NCBI GenBank assembly: GCA_036250225.1
Contig: JAPZLL010000001.1
Span: forward strand, 1,054,001-1,118,000
Direction of reading: 5' to 3'
From: Cercophora sp. LCS_1
Lineage: Eukaryota > Ascomycota > Sordariomycetes > Sordariales > Lasiosphaeriaceae
DNA: 64,000 nt
Part shown: in pieces, positions 12,040 through 22,652 of the stretch
Layout of the letters: the number at the start of each line of letters is the position of its first letter
Position numbering within the stretch: position 1 is the first letter of the stretch
Notes under the pieces: model-generated
Databases searched by the model: none
What the model was told of the DNA's origin: nothing
Seen by the model: only the letters and a program-made list of their open reading frames with translations
Program-made: the position numbers and the translations under genes

Positions 12040-14545
12040 GCGGGGATCAGCCGGCTTCCAGGTTCGCTTCACGTCTTCTTTCTCCGTCCACTAGTAAACC
12101 CAGGTACCCAGTCGGTCCCGGGCCTTTTCGTCTGTTATTTTTCCCGCCTTCTAGACATTTTGCTGATCGCAAACACCCCACAGCTTTGGTGATCACCCAA
12201 ACGCTCAGCCGCCCACGCCTAAACAAACACCCACGTCTGCCATCTTCCCGAGCCCCGTCTTCGAGACCCCTAAGCACAACCAGAGCGGCCGCTTCGACGA
12301 CTCGAGCGGGTGGACCCCTCGCTTTGCCGAGGAGTACTCCGTCTTCAACGCTACCCCAGGCAACCTGAGAGCTTCGCAGGCTACTTTTCCCGATTTCGCA
12401 TCGTCGACACCTTTTGTTGGTAGCCACAAGCGACAACTGTCCGCCGAGAGCATTGCTGCAGAGGTCGCATCCCATGTGAACCACTTCTCGCCAAATCCCT
12501 TGCCCCCAGTTGAGCCATCCAAACAACTCAAGTCCTCGGCAGGTCTCTTGGCCACACCTGGTCTGGACCGCCGGTCCAGTGCCCATAGCGATAAGGAGCC
12601 GGGAACCGCAGGCCCGTCCGTCAAAAAGGTACGCCGCGGCACCGCCGGCCAGGACTCCCAAGGACAGACGGCCACACCTCCTCCCTCGGCCCACAAGGGA
12701 GAGCGCAAGCTTGCTCCCAAGCTTGACTGCAACGAGATGCAAAATGATCAGGGCTTCGGCCAGCCAGACTTTCAACAGCCGGGCATGGGCACCTACGTAA
12801 CCGCTCAGGGTGACATGTTCAGCTACCCCCTTTCCGCACCAGCCACCGGACAAGGCTTCTGGGACAACGGCATGGATATTGACTTTGGCGTCAATGGCAG
12901 CAACCCTTTCCACGCTCCCAACTCGGCGGCCCAGCCGTTGAGTCCTGCCGACTGGGCGAGGGCAAACCAACAGCTGCTGCAACAGACGGGAGGTATGGGC
13001 CAGGACCATCAGGTTGGCAATGGGGAGCATGCGATGGTTTCCCAGCCTTCGATGCAGGCGCTTGGTACTTCGGCGGCGGAGCAATCCGTGTTTGCGACCT
13101 CGTTTCCACCACCGATGGAAGATCCGTTTGGCATCGTCAACAATGGTGGCGGCGTCAACCCGGGGCTTCTTTTTAGCCGTCCGCCATCTTCCAGCATGGA
13201 CATGTCCTTCAGTACGTCGATGCAAGTGCCAAATGTGACAGCACCAGGGCATCAAGACGGCCAACAACCAAGGCGGTCTCTGATGCCCAAAGCTCCAGTC
13301 CGTGGTGAACTTCGTCGGTCGGCCAGCGAGAGAGACATTGCCCCTAAAAGAACCGATCGAACGCTGGCAACCTCTCCCATCAAGTTGTCGGCTCGCCCTG
13401 GGCTTTCTCGTAGCTTTAGTGAGAGCCGAGGCAAAACGGCCACAAAACGAGCATCTCTGCCAACACTGGCCCCCGCTCCCCGACCTCAATCACAAATGAT
13501 GAACTCCGGATTCGGCGGCCGCCCAATCGTATCCCAACCCAACAGACCAAGTGGGAGGTCCTCGCCACTTAAAAGCCAGCACCAGCGCCTACCTAGCCTC
13601 TCGTCTATCCCTGAGACGACGGGTCCGCGGACCAGAACAGAAGCTAGGTTTTTGATCGATGCAAACGGCCGGGCTCGAGTAGAAACAACGACGACGGTTA
13701 TCGTGGACGACGATCCGCCGGCAACGGTTCGCAAGCGCCATAGTTCCCAGTCAATGACCCGCCACCGTAACTGGCATTCGTCTGAAGAAGATGATGAGTC
13801 GTCAACAGATGATGAGCCTATCATCATCCCCAGCAGAAACACATCGTTTGCGTTACCCGACCCTCGCAAGCCAACGACTGCCCATCCCTTCCACGGTTCA
13901 CGGCGTAGCGTTAGCGAGCGAAGCTCATCGTCATACGCCACATCCCGGGGTCCGCAGGATGACGGGGATAGCGACACGGAAACCACAATCAATGACCTGA
14001 CCCCGACCGCGAAAGCTTCAGGCGACGCGGCAAGCGAGCTCAGGAAGCTGCGTGAAAACCGACGGGGACAAATGTCAACCGTAAAAGCGAGACGTTTTGT
14101 GTCAGTTGGAAACGGGCCCGGACCTGCTAGGTTCGCTAGCAGTTATGATCCGGCGTCGCCAACAACAATGACTGACACTTCGTTGCCCACGCCGTCGACT
14201 GGTTCTAGGACAAGATCAATTCGATGTGTATGTAACAGAAATGAAGGCCGGCGCGGAGATGGCTTCATGGTTCAATGGTTCGTCTTTTTTCCTCTTGCTG
14301 TTCTTAGTTGAGGACTTGGTGTACTAACCACAAAATATGACAGTGAGGCTTGTGACAATTACCTTCACGGGCAATGCGTCAACGTGACAGAGCAAACGCT
14401 GTCTGGGATCTATATCTGCGCCTTTTGCGCAAACACACCCAACATGCGAGGAGGGAGGATACGAGACAACGGCCAAATTATGGGCGCAATGGGACCCCGG
14501 GGGTCTTCGCCGCTTGCCCACAAGTCCTTCAGGTCCTTTCGCTGA
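12036..14545 (+). CDS. PHD-finger nuclear protein
   Basis: Three exons, 12036-12103, 12184-14277 and 14344-14545, encode 787 residues in a continuous frame. Introns of 80 and 66 nt end in CACAG and GACAG. Residues about 1-700 are Pro/Ser/Gln-rich and mostly low-complexity, with basic patches that could be nuclear localisation signals. The C-terminus carries a complete C4HC3 PHD finger: C704, C706, C721, C724, H729, C732, C746, C749. Its second intron splits the codon of C721, and the correct splice restores the zinc ligand. PHD fingers usually read histone H3 tail methylation. Only about 38 residues follow the finger, and no SET, bromo or other catalytic domain is present. It is probably a chromatin reader or scaffold. 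I do not recognise a named orthologue. Confidence 0.85.
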
Positions 14546-15468
14546 AGAATCGGGACGAACCCTTCGATGTTGAGAAGACAACATGTCGTGTTTCGTCGTC
14601 ATGTCATGCGAAAGAAGCCAGTAATTCGGTTTCCCCTGCCGGTTGGGGTGGGTACCAGGCGGCGCGTCAACATTGGATAGATCAGGGGCGGAGAGAAACA
14701 ACGCGTAGCAGTACAGATACCGCGGGGCAACCGGACATCTTCCCTTGAAGATACTCCGCGTGCACATGATACCCGACCAGCGACCAGTGCTATTGACACA
14801 TCTGGATTGACGGAAACCAGGAAAAAAAAAATAAAACCAAAGTTCGGAAGCACTTCGGCTGGTACATACAAACAAACACTATTTCCACACTGACTGTGCA
14901 TAATGACGTAGAACTCGTGCGGATAGATGACGGGCCAAGGGAAGTAGAAAGCCACTACCATACAGTCTTTGGCTGTGCTCTGTGCAAGAGTTGTCTCGGC
15001 CAGGAATTGTCGCTTTGGGCTGGGTGCATGGTTAGCAGCGGTACAATCAATCGAGGCAGCGGATTTGATACGTCAATCGCAGCTTTCCCGTTTTGATTGA
15101 TTCACATGGACTAAGTATCGGCGGTGTGCATTCTCGTCTCAGACCCGAGACAACTGCGCCGGTCCTGGCTACCTTGACGGACCGGCCCTCGGTGACCGTT
15201 GCTCCCTCGGCCCATCTCTGGAGGTCGCCGACTTCGGAATGCGGGGTGCGAAAGCTCTGGAACTCAAAATTGGAGGAACGCGGGGGACTGATTGCATATT
15301 CCTCTCCTTTTTTCTCTTGCCCAAACTCTTACGGCGCTTTCCTCAAAAATTAATCAAGTCAACCCTTTTTGACGCCTTCTCCCGGCGCCTTTGACTTGGC
15401 TTTTCACGGTTTCCACCAAACAACACAACTACCCAAGGTTCAAGGAGGGGCACCCGCCAGCTGACATC
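14546..15468. other. Intergenic region with the LEU2-type promoter
   Basis: This 0.9-kb stretch holds the 3' end of the PHD-finger transcript and the promoter of the isopropylmalate dehydrogenase gene. Candidate control sites are a Leu3-like everted sequence CCGGTCCTGG at 15159-15168 (one mismatch from CCG-N4-CGG) and TGATTCA at 15098-15104 (one off the Gcn4/Cpc1 consensus). Both are imperfect and may be chance. Confidence 0.35.
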
Positions 15469-17031
15469 ATGGCAACCCACAACATTGTCGTCTTTGGTGG
15501 CGACCACTGCGGTCCCGAGGTACGTGATTGCATCTGAAAATGCCAATTAGATTGGTCCGGACAATAGAGAAAGCGGAACACAAACTAACAACCCGTTCTG
15601 GGGATCATAGGTTGTTACAGAGGCTATCAAGGTGTGTGTTGGACGAGAAATTTCCTTTCCAGCATTTGCCCAGCTCCCCGCGGTAGTTCCGAGCCGTTGC
15701 TGGTAGCTCCTGCCATCACTACCCCACGCGACACAGCACAAAGATATGTATTGCCGCTGCACAAGAGTGTCCCGGTGATGCGGCAAACGTTACAACAGAA
15801 GGGTGCACGACAAAAATGATAGGAGAGTTAAGAATAACTAACTTACCAAATAATTCCACCCCTTGCTACAGGTTCTCCAAACCCTCGAGACTTTCAGCCC
15901 AACGGCCGGGAAATTCAACCTTCAGAACCACCTCCTCGGCGGGGTAAGTCAAGCTTCCTCCCTGTCGGGAAATTTCATGGGATGGTTTTCTCTGACCAAG
16001 CATAAATGCAGGCCTCTATCCAAGCGCACGGCATTCCCTTGACCGACGAGGCCCTCGAGGCTGCCAAGAACGCCGATGCCGTCCTCCTCGGCGCGATCGG
16101 CGGCCCGGAGTGGGGCCCTGGGTCTCCCGTCCGTCCCGAGCAGGGAATCCTCAAGCTCCGCAAGGAGATGGGCGCCTACGGCAACCTGCGCCCGTGCAGC
16201 TTCGCCTCCGAGGCCCTCGTCGATTTCTCTCCCCTCAGGCCCGAGGTGTGCCGCGGCACAAACTTCACAGTTGTTCGCGAGCTGACGGGTGGCATCTACT
16301 TTGGCGACCGCAAGGAGGATGACGGCTCCGGCTTCGCTCTCGACACCGAACCCTACTCGCGCCCAGAGATCGAACGCATTGCCCGCTTGAGCGGCTTCCT
16401 CGCTCTGGCTCAGGACCCCCCGGCCAAGGTGACGAGTTTGGACAAGGCCAACGTGTTGGCGACGAGCCGTCTCTGGCGCAAGGTGGTGACCGAGGTCTTT
16501 GAGAAGGAGTTCCCCCAGCTGCAGCTTGAGCACCAGCTGATCGACAGCGCCGCCATGATCATGGTCAAGAACCCCCGGGGCTTGAACGGCGTTGTCATGA
16601 CCAGCAACCTGTTCGGTGACATTATCAGCGACGAGGCGTCAGTCATTCCCGGCAGCATTGGTCTCCTGCCAAGCGCCAGCTTGAGCGGCATTCCTGATGG
16701 CAAGGGCAAGTGCAATGGCATTTACGAGCCCATTCACGGTGAGTCTTGATCACACCGGCGAGTCCGAGCCATGTGCGGCTGACATAAAATACAAGGCTCG
16801 GCCCCAGATATCTCCGGCAAGGGTGTTGTTAACCCTATAGGAACCATCCTGTCGGTTGCCATGATGCTCCGCTACTCCCTCAATCTCCCCAGGGACGCCG
16901 ATGCCGTCGAGGCTGCCGTCAAGGCGGCTCTTGACAGCGGTGTGCGGACCAAGGAGCTTGCCGGTTCTGCCGGCACAAAGGAGGTTGGGGATGCGGTTGT
17001 TGCGGAGCTGGAGAAGATCCTCAAGGTTTAG
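15469..17031 (+). CDS. LEU2: 3-isopropylmalate dehydrogenase (leucine biosynthesis)
   Basis: Five exons, 15469-15519, 15611-15631, 15872-15943, 16012-16738 and 16796-17031, encode 368 residues, the usual length for this family. The enzyme oxidises 3-isopropylmalate with NAD+; the product decarboxylates to 2-oxoisocaproate, the leucine precursor. It acts in the cytosol in fungi. Visible hallmarks are the N-terminal GGDHCGPE nucleotide-fold start, GAIGGPEWG, ELTGGIYFG, the substrate and metal segment GDIISDEAS, and the NAD-binding YEPIHGSAPDISGKG region spanning the last intron. Exon 2 is only 21 nt, and intron 2 (240 nt) is long for this locus. The Neurospora equivalent is leu-1. Regulation by a Leu3-type factor is plausible, but only an imperfect site is seen upstream. 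Confidence 0.96.
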
Positions 17032-17312
17032 GTGTACCTATCCGACTACTTCCACACCCCTATATCGAGAGCGAGGGCCCCGAGCGATATCAGAAAGCAA
17101 CGTACCTAATGGGGTATCTCGAATGCTAGAGACGGCATGTCGTGTATATGATGGCTATAAGGGAGCCAGATAAAAGTTGGTTGCAGTACTGGAAGGGTTG
17201 GTTGGCAACCCCTGAACTAGATATCCAGTCAGCTAGCAAACATAGCTAGCCGGGATAGACAAAATAGCCTCGTGAGGGGCCTTGATTACACTTAACCAAC
17301 AACCGTGATCCT

Positions 17313-18344
17313 CTAAGTTAATAACCCCCTCCTCCCCAAAAGCATGACCTCCAACCTCTGTACCTCCTCGAGATCCCTCTCCCCATCAACAACCCGATCC
17401 AACAGCCCCTCATCAAACGCAAAACCATGCCATAACAACACCCCCAACTCACCCGCCATCTCCACCCTCCGTCTAAATCCCGCATCATTCTTCACCCGCG
17501 GCACCAACTCCCCTAACTCCTCCCAGAATAAGCCCCTGAGTCGGCCCTCATCTCCATAGTAAACAAACTCACTCCCAGGCGGCGGATACCTCCCTCCATC
17601 TCCGTCCCTACTAACACTCCGACCAAGCAACTCCTCCAACCCGTAAAGCCCCATCCCAAAAGGCAAATACTCAGCCTCGCCCCAGTCCAATAGTCCCGTG
17701 AACTGATAAGAGTCGGGACAAAGCATGATGTTCCCGGGCACGAAATCCCCATGTGTGAGAACCCAAGGCAGAGACACAATATCGGGTAAGTTGGCCAACA
17801 ACTCAACCGCAACGGGTCGGAATCGAGGCGGGAGGGTCGTGCTTAGGCGTGTGAGACGCTGAAATAGGGATGACCCTATCTTACGGGGTGGGAGTGGAGG
17901 GAGCGGACACGACAAGGCCAAGGAGAGATGCTTGGCAAAGGAGGTTAGGAGGGCGGGTGTGAACCGGGGGCTGGTATTCGTTTGGTTTGGTTGGATGAGA
18001 GTGAGGACGGGGACGCCGGGGATGAGGGAGTGGGTGTAGATGTTTATTTTGTCCGAGGGGGTGGTGGCGACGAGGGTGGTGACCGGCGCGTGAGGACCGT
18101 GGATGGTGTGGGCGAGGTGGGCGATTGATAGGTCGATTCGGTGGTTGAGGGGCCGGAATTGGAGGATGGTGGTTTGGTTGTCCGTGAGGTTACCCGTGAG
18201 GAGGAGGGTGTAAGAGCAGTAGCCTTGGGTGAGCGTTGGGGTGAAAGTGGAGGTTGGGTAGAGGGATTTGGCGAGGGTGAGGCATCGTTGGTGGGAGAGG
18301 GGTGGGGAGTCTGTTGATGTGTCGCGATCGTTTGATGGTTCCAT
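17313..18344 (-). CDS. Aminoglycoside-phosphotransferase-fold small-molecule kinase
   Basis: A single exon encodes 343 residues. The catalytic core is clear: HGD at 198-200, N205 and the metal-binding D220 in LLDWGEAEYLPFG, the Brenner motif and DxD-like site of the APH/choline-kinase superfamily (PF01636). The N-terminal lobe is divergent, with no obvious conserved lysine that I can place. Fungal members of this family are numerous and mostly of unknown substrate; they are not evidence of antibiotic resistance. The C-terminal third is acidic and Arg-rich. It is divergently arranged with the DUF2235 gene across a 0.75-kb spacer. The first in-frame ATG was taken as the start. The fold is well supported, the substrate unknown. 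Confidence 0.8.
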   Translation of the reverse strand: MEPSNDRDTSTDSPPLSHQRCLTLAKSLYPTSTFTPTLTQGYCSYTLLLTGNLTDNQTTILQFRPLNHRIDLSIAHLAHTIHGPHAPVTTLVATTPSDKINIYTHSLIPGVPVLTLIQPNQTNTSPRFTPALLTSFAKHLSLALSCPLPPLPPRKIGSSLFQRLTRLSTTLPPRFRPVAVELLANLPDIVSLPWVLTHGDFVPGNIMLCPDSYQFTGLLDWGEAEYLPFGMGLYGLEELLGRSVSRDGDGGRYPPPGSEFVYYGDEGRLRGLFWEELGELVPRVKNDAGFRRRVEMAGELGVLLWHGFAFDEGLLDRVVDGERDLEEVQRLEVMLLGRRGLLT

Positions 18345-19098
18345 TGGTGGTCGATGACATATCCGAGGGTTGGTCTTGGATGGGGACTTGGGCGGGATTT
18401 AAGCTTATTTGAGGGTAAGGGGAGATGATATGCCCGTCGGGAAGGGAGGAAGGTTGGTAGTGCTGACATGGCTTGCATGCGTCTGGGGTAGCACATGACT
18501 ACTGTGGGTTGAAGACCAGTCGGGGTCTGCCTTACCTTCTGGGTTGATCTCTCTCGTTCCTGGATTGAATATTCACTACGGCAGGCAGGTATGACTAACT
18601 GCCAGAATTGACTTGGGAGCTTTGTGGCCCCTCACTCGAACTGCTGGTGGCTTGCCCTGGCCCTGAATCTCCGCGGAGGTTGGGTCTCTCATCGGAAATA
18701 AAACCACCCACTTGACCTCTGGTCCTCAGGCTTGTCGACAAATGGGGTGAGTTGATCATAAGCCTTCATCGTTTTAACGGGTAAGAGTTCACCGTGGATG
18801 GGGCATTGGCCACTTACCCAATCACAAAGCGGGAAGGAGCGTGCGAGAGAGCCCGGTGCGGCTTCCATGCCATACTGTAACTGCAGTTCCAAATCTTTCA
18901 ACGAGCCAAGAGAATTTGACACTTCCTACGGCATTGGTAACTACTAGACAACCCATCAATGAGATCTATTGCCTGGCAGCCTGGCCCGTCCCCCTATTCC
19001 AGCCACCAAGCCCTCCATCTCAACACTTCTCCTGGGGATCATCGCCGATAGACTTAAATACATCAGTACCGAAAAACGACACCATTCTCTAGACCACG
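18345..19098. other. Divergent promoter between APH-like and DUF2235 genes
   Basis: This 754-bp spacer carries both start regions. No further gene was seen. Short open frames on both strands lack domains. Confidence 0.5.
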
Positions 19099-21232
19099 AT
19101 GGCGCTATCACAGAAGAAAAGAATCGTGATGTGTTGTGATGGCACATGGATGAACTCGTTCGTGGGGTCCAACCTGCCTCTTCATCACCATATTGACAGA
19201 CTGCCGCACAGAGATACGGGATACTCCAAACCGACCATCTGGAATCCCGTTAGCAAACTACAGCCTCCCTCCAACGTCACCCGATTATCTCGTTCCCTCC
19301 GGCGCATTTGCACCGATGGCACTATCCAAATCATCGAGTACCAATCCGGTCTCGGAACTGCCGGTACCATGTCTGACCTTTTCACCGGCGGTGCCTTTGG
19401 ACGGGGTGTCTCAGAGGGAGTATTCCAGGTCCTGTGCCTCGAGGTCTTTGGCTAACCGTGCCACAGAACGTGCGGTCCGCGTACTCTTTCCTGTGTGCAA
19501 ACTACTGCGACGGGGATGAAATCATTTTGATCGGCTTCTCGAGGTAGGCAATACCCGTGACATCGAGGACCCGAGCAGCGCAGATAACTCTTTAACCTAC
19601 TAGAGGGGCTTTCACCGCGAGATCAGTTGCTGGGATGGTGGCACACTTGGGGTTGCTCACTCGTGAAGGACTGGAGTTCTTCTACCCGATCTACAAGGAC
19701 ATGCAAAACTGGCGCACCGTGGACTACGAAGACCCCTTCCCTAATATCCCCTTTCCCGACAAGCCCCGGGGAGAGAATGCGCCAGACCAATATCGACAAC
19801 GACTTCTTGATGTGGGTATCCTTGGCGCTTAGACAAAACCGCGGCTGACGGGGATAGAAACGCCTGACCAGGGTAAACGAGACGGGTGGCAAGGGAAAGA
19901 TGATCAAGGTCAAAGCAGTTGGTACTGTTGCCCCGTCACCCCTGTGTTGATAAGGGCACTAAACTTTCCCAAGCCGTGTAGGACACAGTCGGAAGCCTTG
20001 GAATTCCCAACACCACATTGCTTGCAAAAATAGGTCTCAACCAGTCGACAAAGGAGTTTCGCTTCTTCAATACCACCATCTCAGATCGAGTTGAATACGC
20101 ATTCCAAGCCTTGGCACTCGACGAGCACCGTCTCCCTTTTAGTCCTACCTTGTGGGAGCGGACAGCTGCCAACCGAGGAGAAACAGATCTCCGCCAAGTA
20201 TGGTTTCCAGGAAACCACGGCAACGTAGGAGGTGGGTGGCAGGATCAGGGTGTTGCCAACATGTCACTTGCTTGTGAGTTCTCGTAAAACTCGGGCGATC
20301 AAATTCGACTTACTTGTATAGGGATGATGGATCAGCTCGCCTCGGTTGGTGTTGAGTTTGATGAAGCAACCATAAATCGCCTCTTTACACGGCTCGCTCA
20401 ATCATACCGCGAGTTGGCCAAGAATCCCAAACCTAAACCCGCACTACCGCCTCCGACAACTTCTGAAGACCCCGAGGCCGACGACGACGAACCCGAGTCG
20501 GGCTCTGGAGCGTGCTGCGGGCTGTTCAACAAAATCACACCTCATGTCGACCAATGGGCCATCGATCCGATCTATTCAAACAACAAGCCGGTCCGTCCGT
20601 GGAGCCTTGGGGCCATTCTCGGGTCTGAAGGATTCATGTTCAAAATGTCGGGCTACAATCTTCGTACCCCCGGTTTATACAAAAAAGTAGACCCGAATTC
20701 CGGTCGACCGACGGCGGCATTCCTTGAGGACACGGGTGAACGCATACACAGCTCGGTCCGTACACGGCTGGCTCTCAAGGGCCTTGGGCTCAATGACGAA
20801 TCCGTATGGGATGCCCCTGCCTTGAAGGGACATTGGCGTCTGAGGAAAACGGTTGGAGAATTTCCCGACCCTATTCCCCCGTCGGTGAAGACCTGGGAGC
20901 CGTTGGGAGGCAAGGGGGTCGCCAACCTAGCCAAAGACGAGAGTGGCCAGACGACATTTCACAACTGGTTCAACCTGGCAAGCACACAAACAGTGCTCGA
21001 CGACGCAATCGAGAACCAGCGCCCTCTGCAACTGGTGACAGAAAGAGGATACCGCTGGGTCTGGGAGTTTCACGGCTCCAAGAAACACGCACCGCCACAA
21101 ACATCGCTGCTGGAGGAACCGCTGGGACCGTACGAGCGGCAACTTCTACGCCTTTCTGGCGGGACCCCAAATGTCTATGAGTTTGCAGAAAAGATGGACA
21201 TAAAAAAATGGTGGCAGGAACCTAGTCAGTGA
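19099..21232 (+). CDS. DUF2235 alpha/beta-hydrolase (Tle1-like)
   Basis: Predicted exons 19099-19428, 19467-19543, 19604-19811, 19858-19926, 19982-20273 and 20322-21232 give 628 residues. The start MALSQKKRIVMCCDGTW and the nucleophile elbow GFSRGAFTARS (Ser135) identify the DUF2235 family (PF09994), whose bacterial relatives include Tle1-type phospholipase effectors. Fungal members are uncharacterised serine hydrolases. Later conserved segments are DTVGSLGIP and FPGNHGNVGGGW, which supplies the acidic and His part of the active site. The last exon (residues about 327-628) has an acidic linker and a family C-terminal region. Introns are very short (38-60 nt). The donor of the fourth intron (around 19927) is uncertain; the predicted junction lacks the Trp usually found before DTVGS. 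No signal peptide is evident, so it is probably intracellular. Confidence 0.8.
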
Positions 21233-22652
21233 GCAAGAACCGAGGTGTAGAAGTCCTCCCTAGAAATACTCCGAGGTAGTATGATACTAATACGACACTA
21301 CCCATTGTGATTTGTCCGGGTTGAGATCAGTAGGCATCGGGTGAGCCGCAGCGTTGTATTGATCCACGATAACTCGCAATGACAAGGAAGCGCACACGCA
21401 ATCGTGACAACGAAGTGAGCTGATGGCGGTGCTTCAGGCACGAAATGGCATCATAGGTTGTGCAACCTTGGTCCTTGATCCGACGCCGGCAGTACCTCGA
21501 GCTCTTCGTGTGCTCGCCGAATCTCGTCGATTAGAGGCGGGAGCCAAGATGTCATTGGGGTGTTTGAACGGGAGGATATTGATTCGCCATGCCGCCGTGG
21601 GTCGAGGTGAGCAGGCTGAGGCCGTTCCCTTTGCGGGTTGCATGCAGCTTGCATAGAGTATGTGGAGTCAGCCGAGCCTTCAGGTTTGCTTGCTCACATG
21701 AGCAGAGGATTCGATTTTGTCGCAGCCGTAATGGCGACAGCTAGATAGGGGATTCGCTCTTTTCCGAGGAAGTTAGAGAAACTTGCGGTTTCTGATAAGG
21801 CTAGAGAGAGTTAGTACAGACGTGAGTCGATCTTTGAGCCGTCACAAGGACAGAGAGACTACGCGAATCTCTAGTTCCCGGCGCCGATGGGAGCTGCACC
21901 TTCCCACCCCGCAAACCTCCAAGCATGAGCCACCCATTGGCCAATCACAGCTGCACATTGCCCCGTATCGATCTCGATTGCGCATCACCGATGCCGCCCG
22001 CGATAAGCTAGTCATGGTATTTGGCAAGTCGTTTCTGATGACTGATTCGCATCAATTTAGCGCGATAGGGACGTCGCACTGAGCTGCTCCCAAGGGGCCA
22101 GTAGTTCGATTGTTGGCCGGCCATGAGTCCAGCAGAGTAGCAAAAGGGTCTGGACGCCGAGGTGGGCTCCACATGTCGGGTCTGTCCCCGCCAAGCTCCC
22201 TGTCGATTTGATGGAGGGTGATGATGTCGTCTGCCTTGAGTCCATCACCCTTCTTCCCCATTCGTCTTTCTCCTTCCTGCCTGGCTTGCCGATTCCGTTG
22301 GCCACCCTCTATACGATTCTCTCTTTGCAACGAGTGACGAAAACAACATTTTCTCTACCTAGACTCTGGACCACTCTTTGCCAGGACATTTCCAACATCT
22401 GGATTCCCTCCCCACCGTTGATCCACCTCCACCTAGGTCAGCAACCAGGCATCCCCTGCTCGAAACTATTGACGCGCTCGGCGAGCCCCGCGGCGGCGTC
22501 AAGAGCGAGTGCAAGGGGCCTGAGTTTTCACGGACCTTCTGTTTTCAATCTGTTTACATCCTTGATCAGGGATTCATTCTCTCACTTGTGTCGTCCTCAT
22601 CCGTCATATCCTTGTTGTCGTTTTTGTTGGCTGCTCTCCCGAGAGTCGCATC
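21233..22652. other. Intergenic region and leader of the transporter gene
   Basis: No gene was recognised. The final 400 bp are pyrimidine-rich and look like promoter and leader sequence for the AVT1-like gene. An open frame at 22378-22656 ends on the main ATG but has no ATG of its own. Confidence 0.5.

Noticed and set aside
12047..13489. 480-residue open frame on the minus strand
   Set aside because: It is antisense to the PHD-finger gene, has no domain, and its translation is biased in composition. It is a shadow of the real exon.
17313..18344. Antibiotic-resistance gene
   Set aside because: The APH fold is present, but fungal genomes carry many such kinases and no specific resistance signature is visible.
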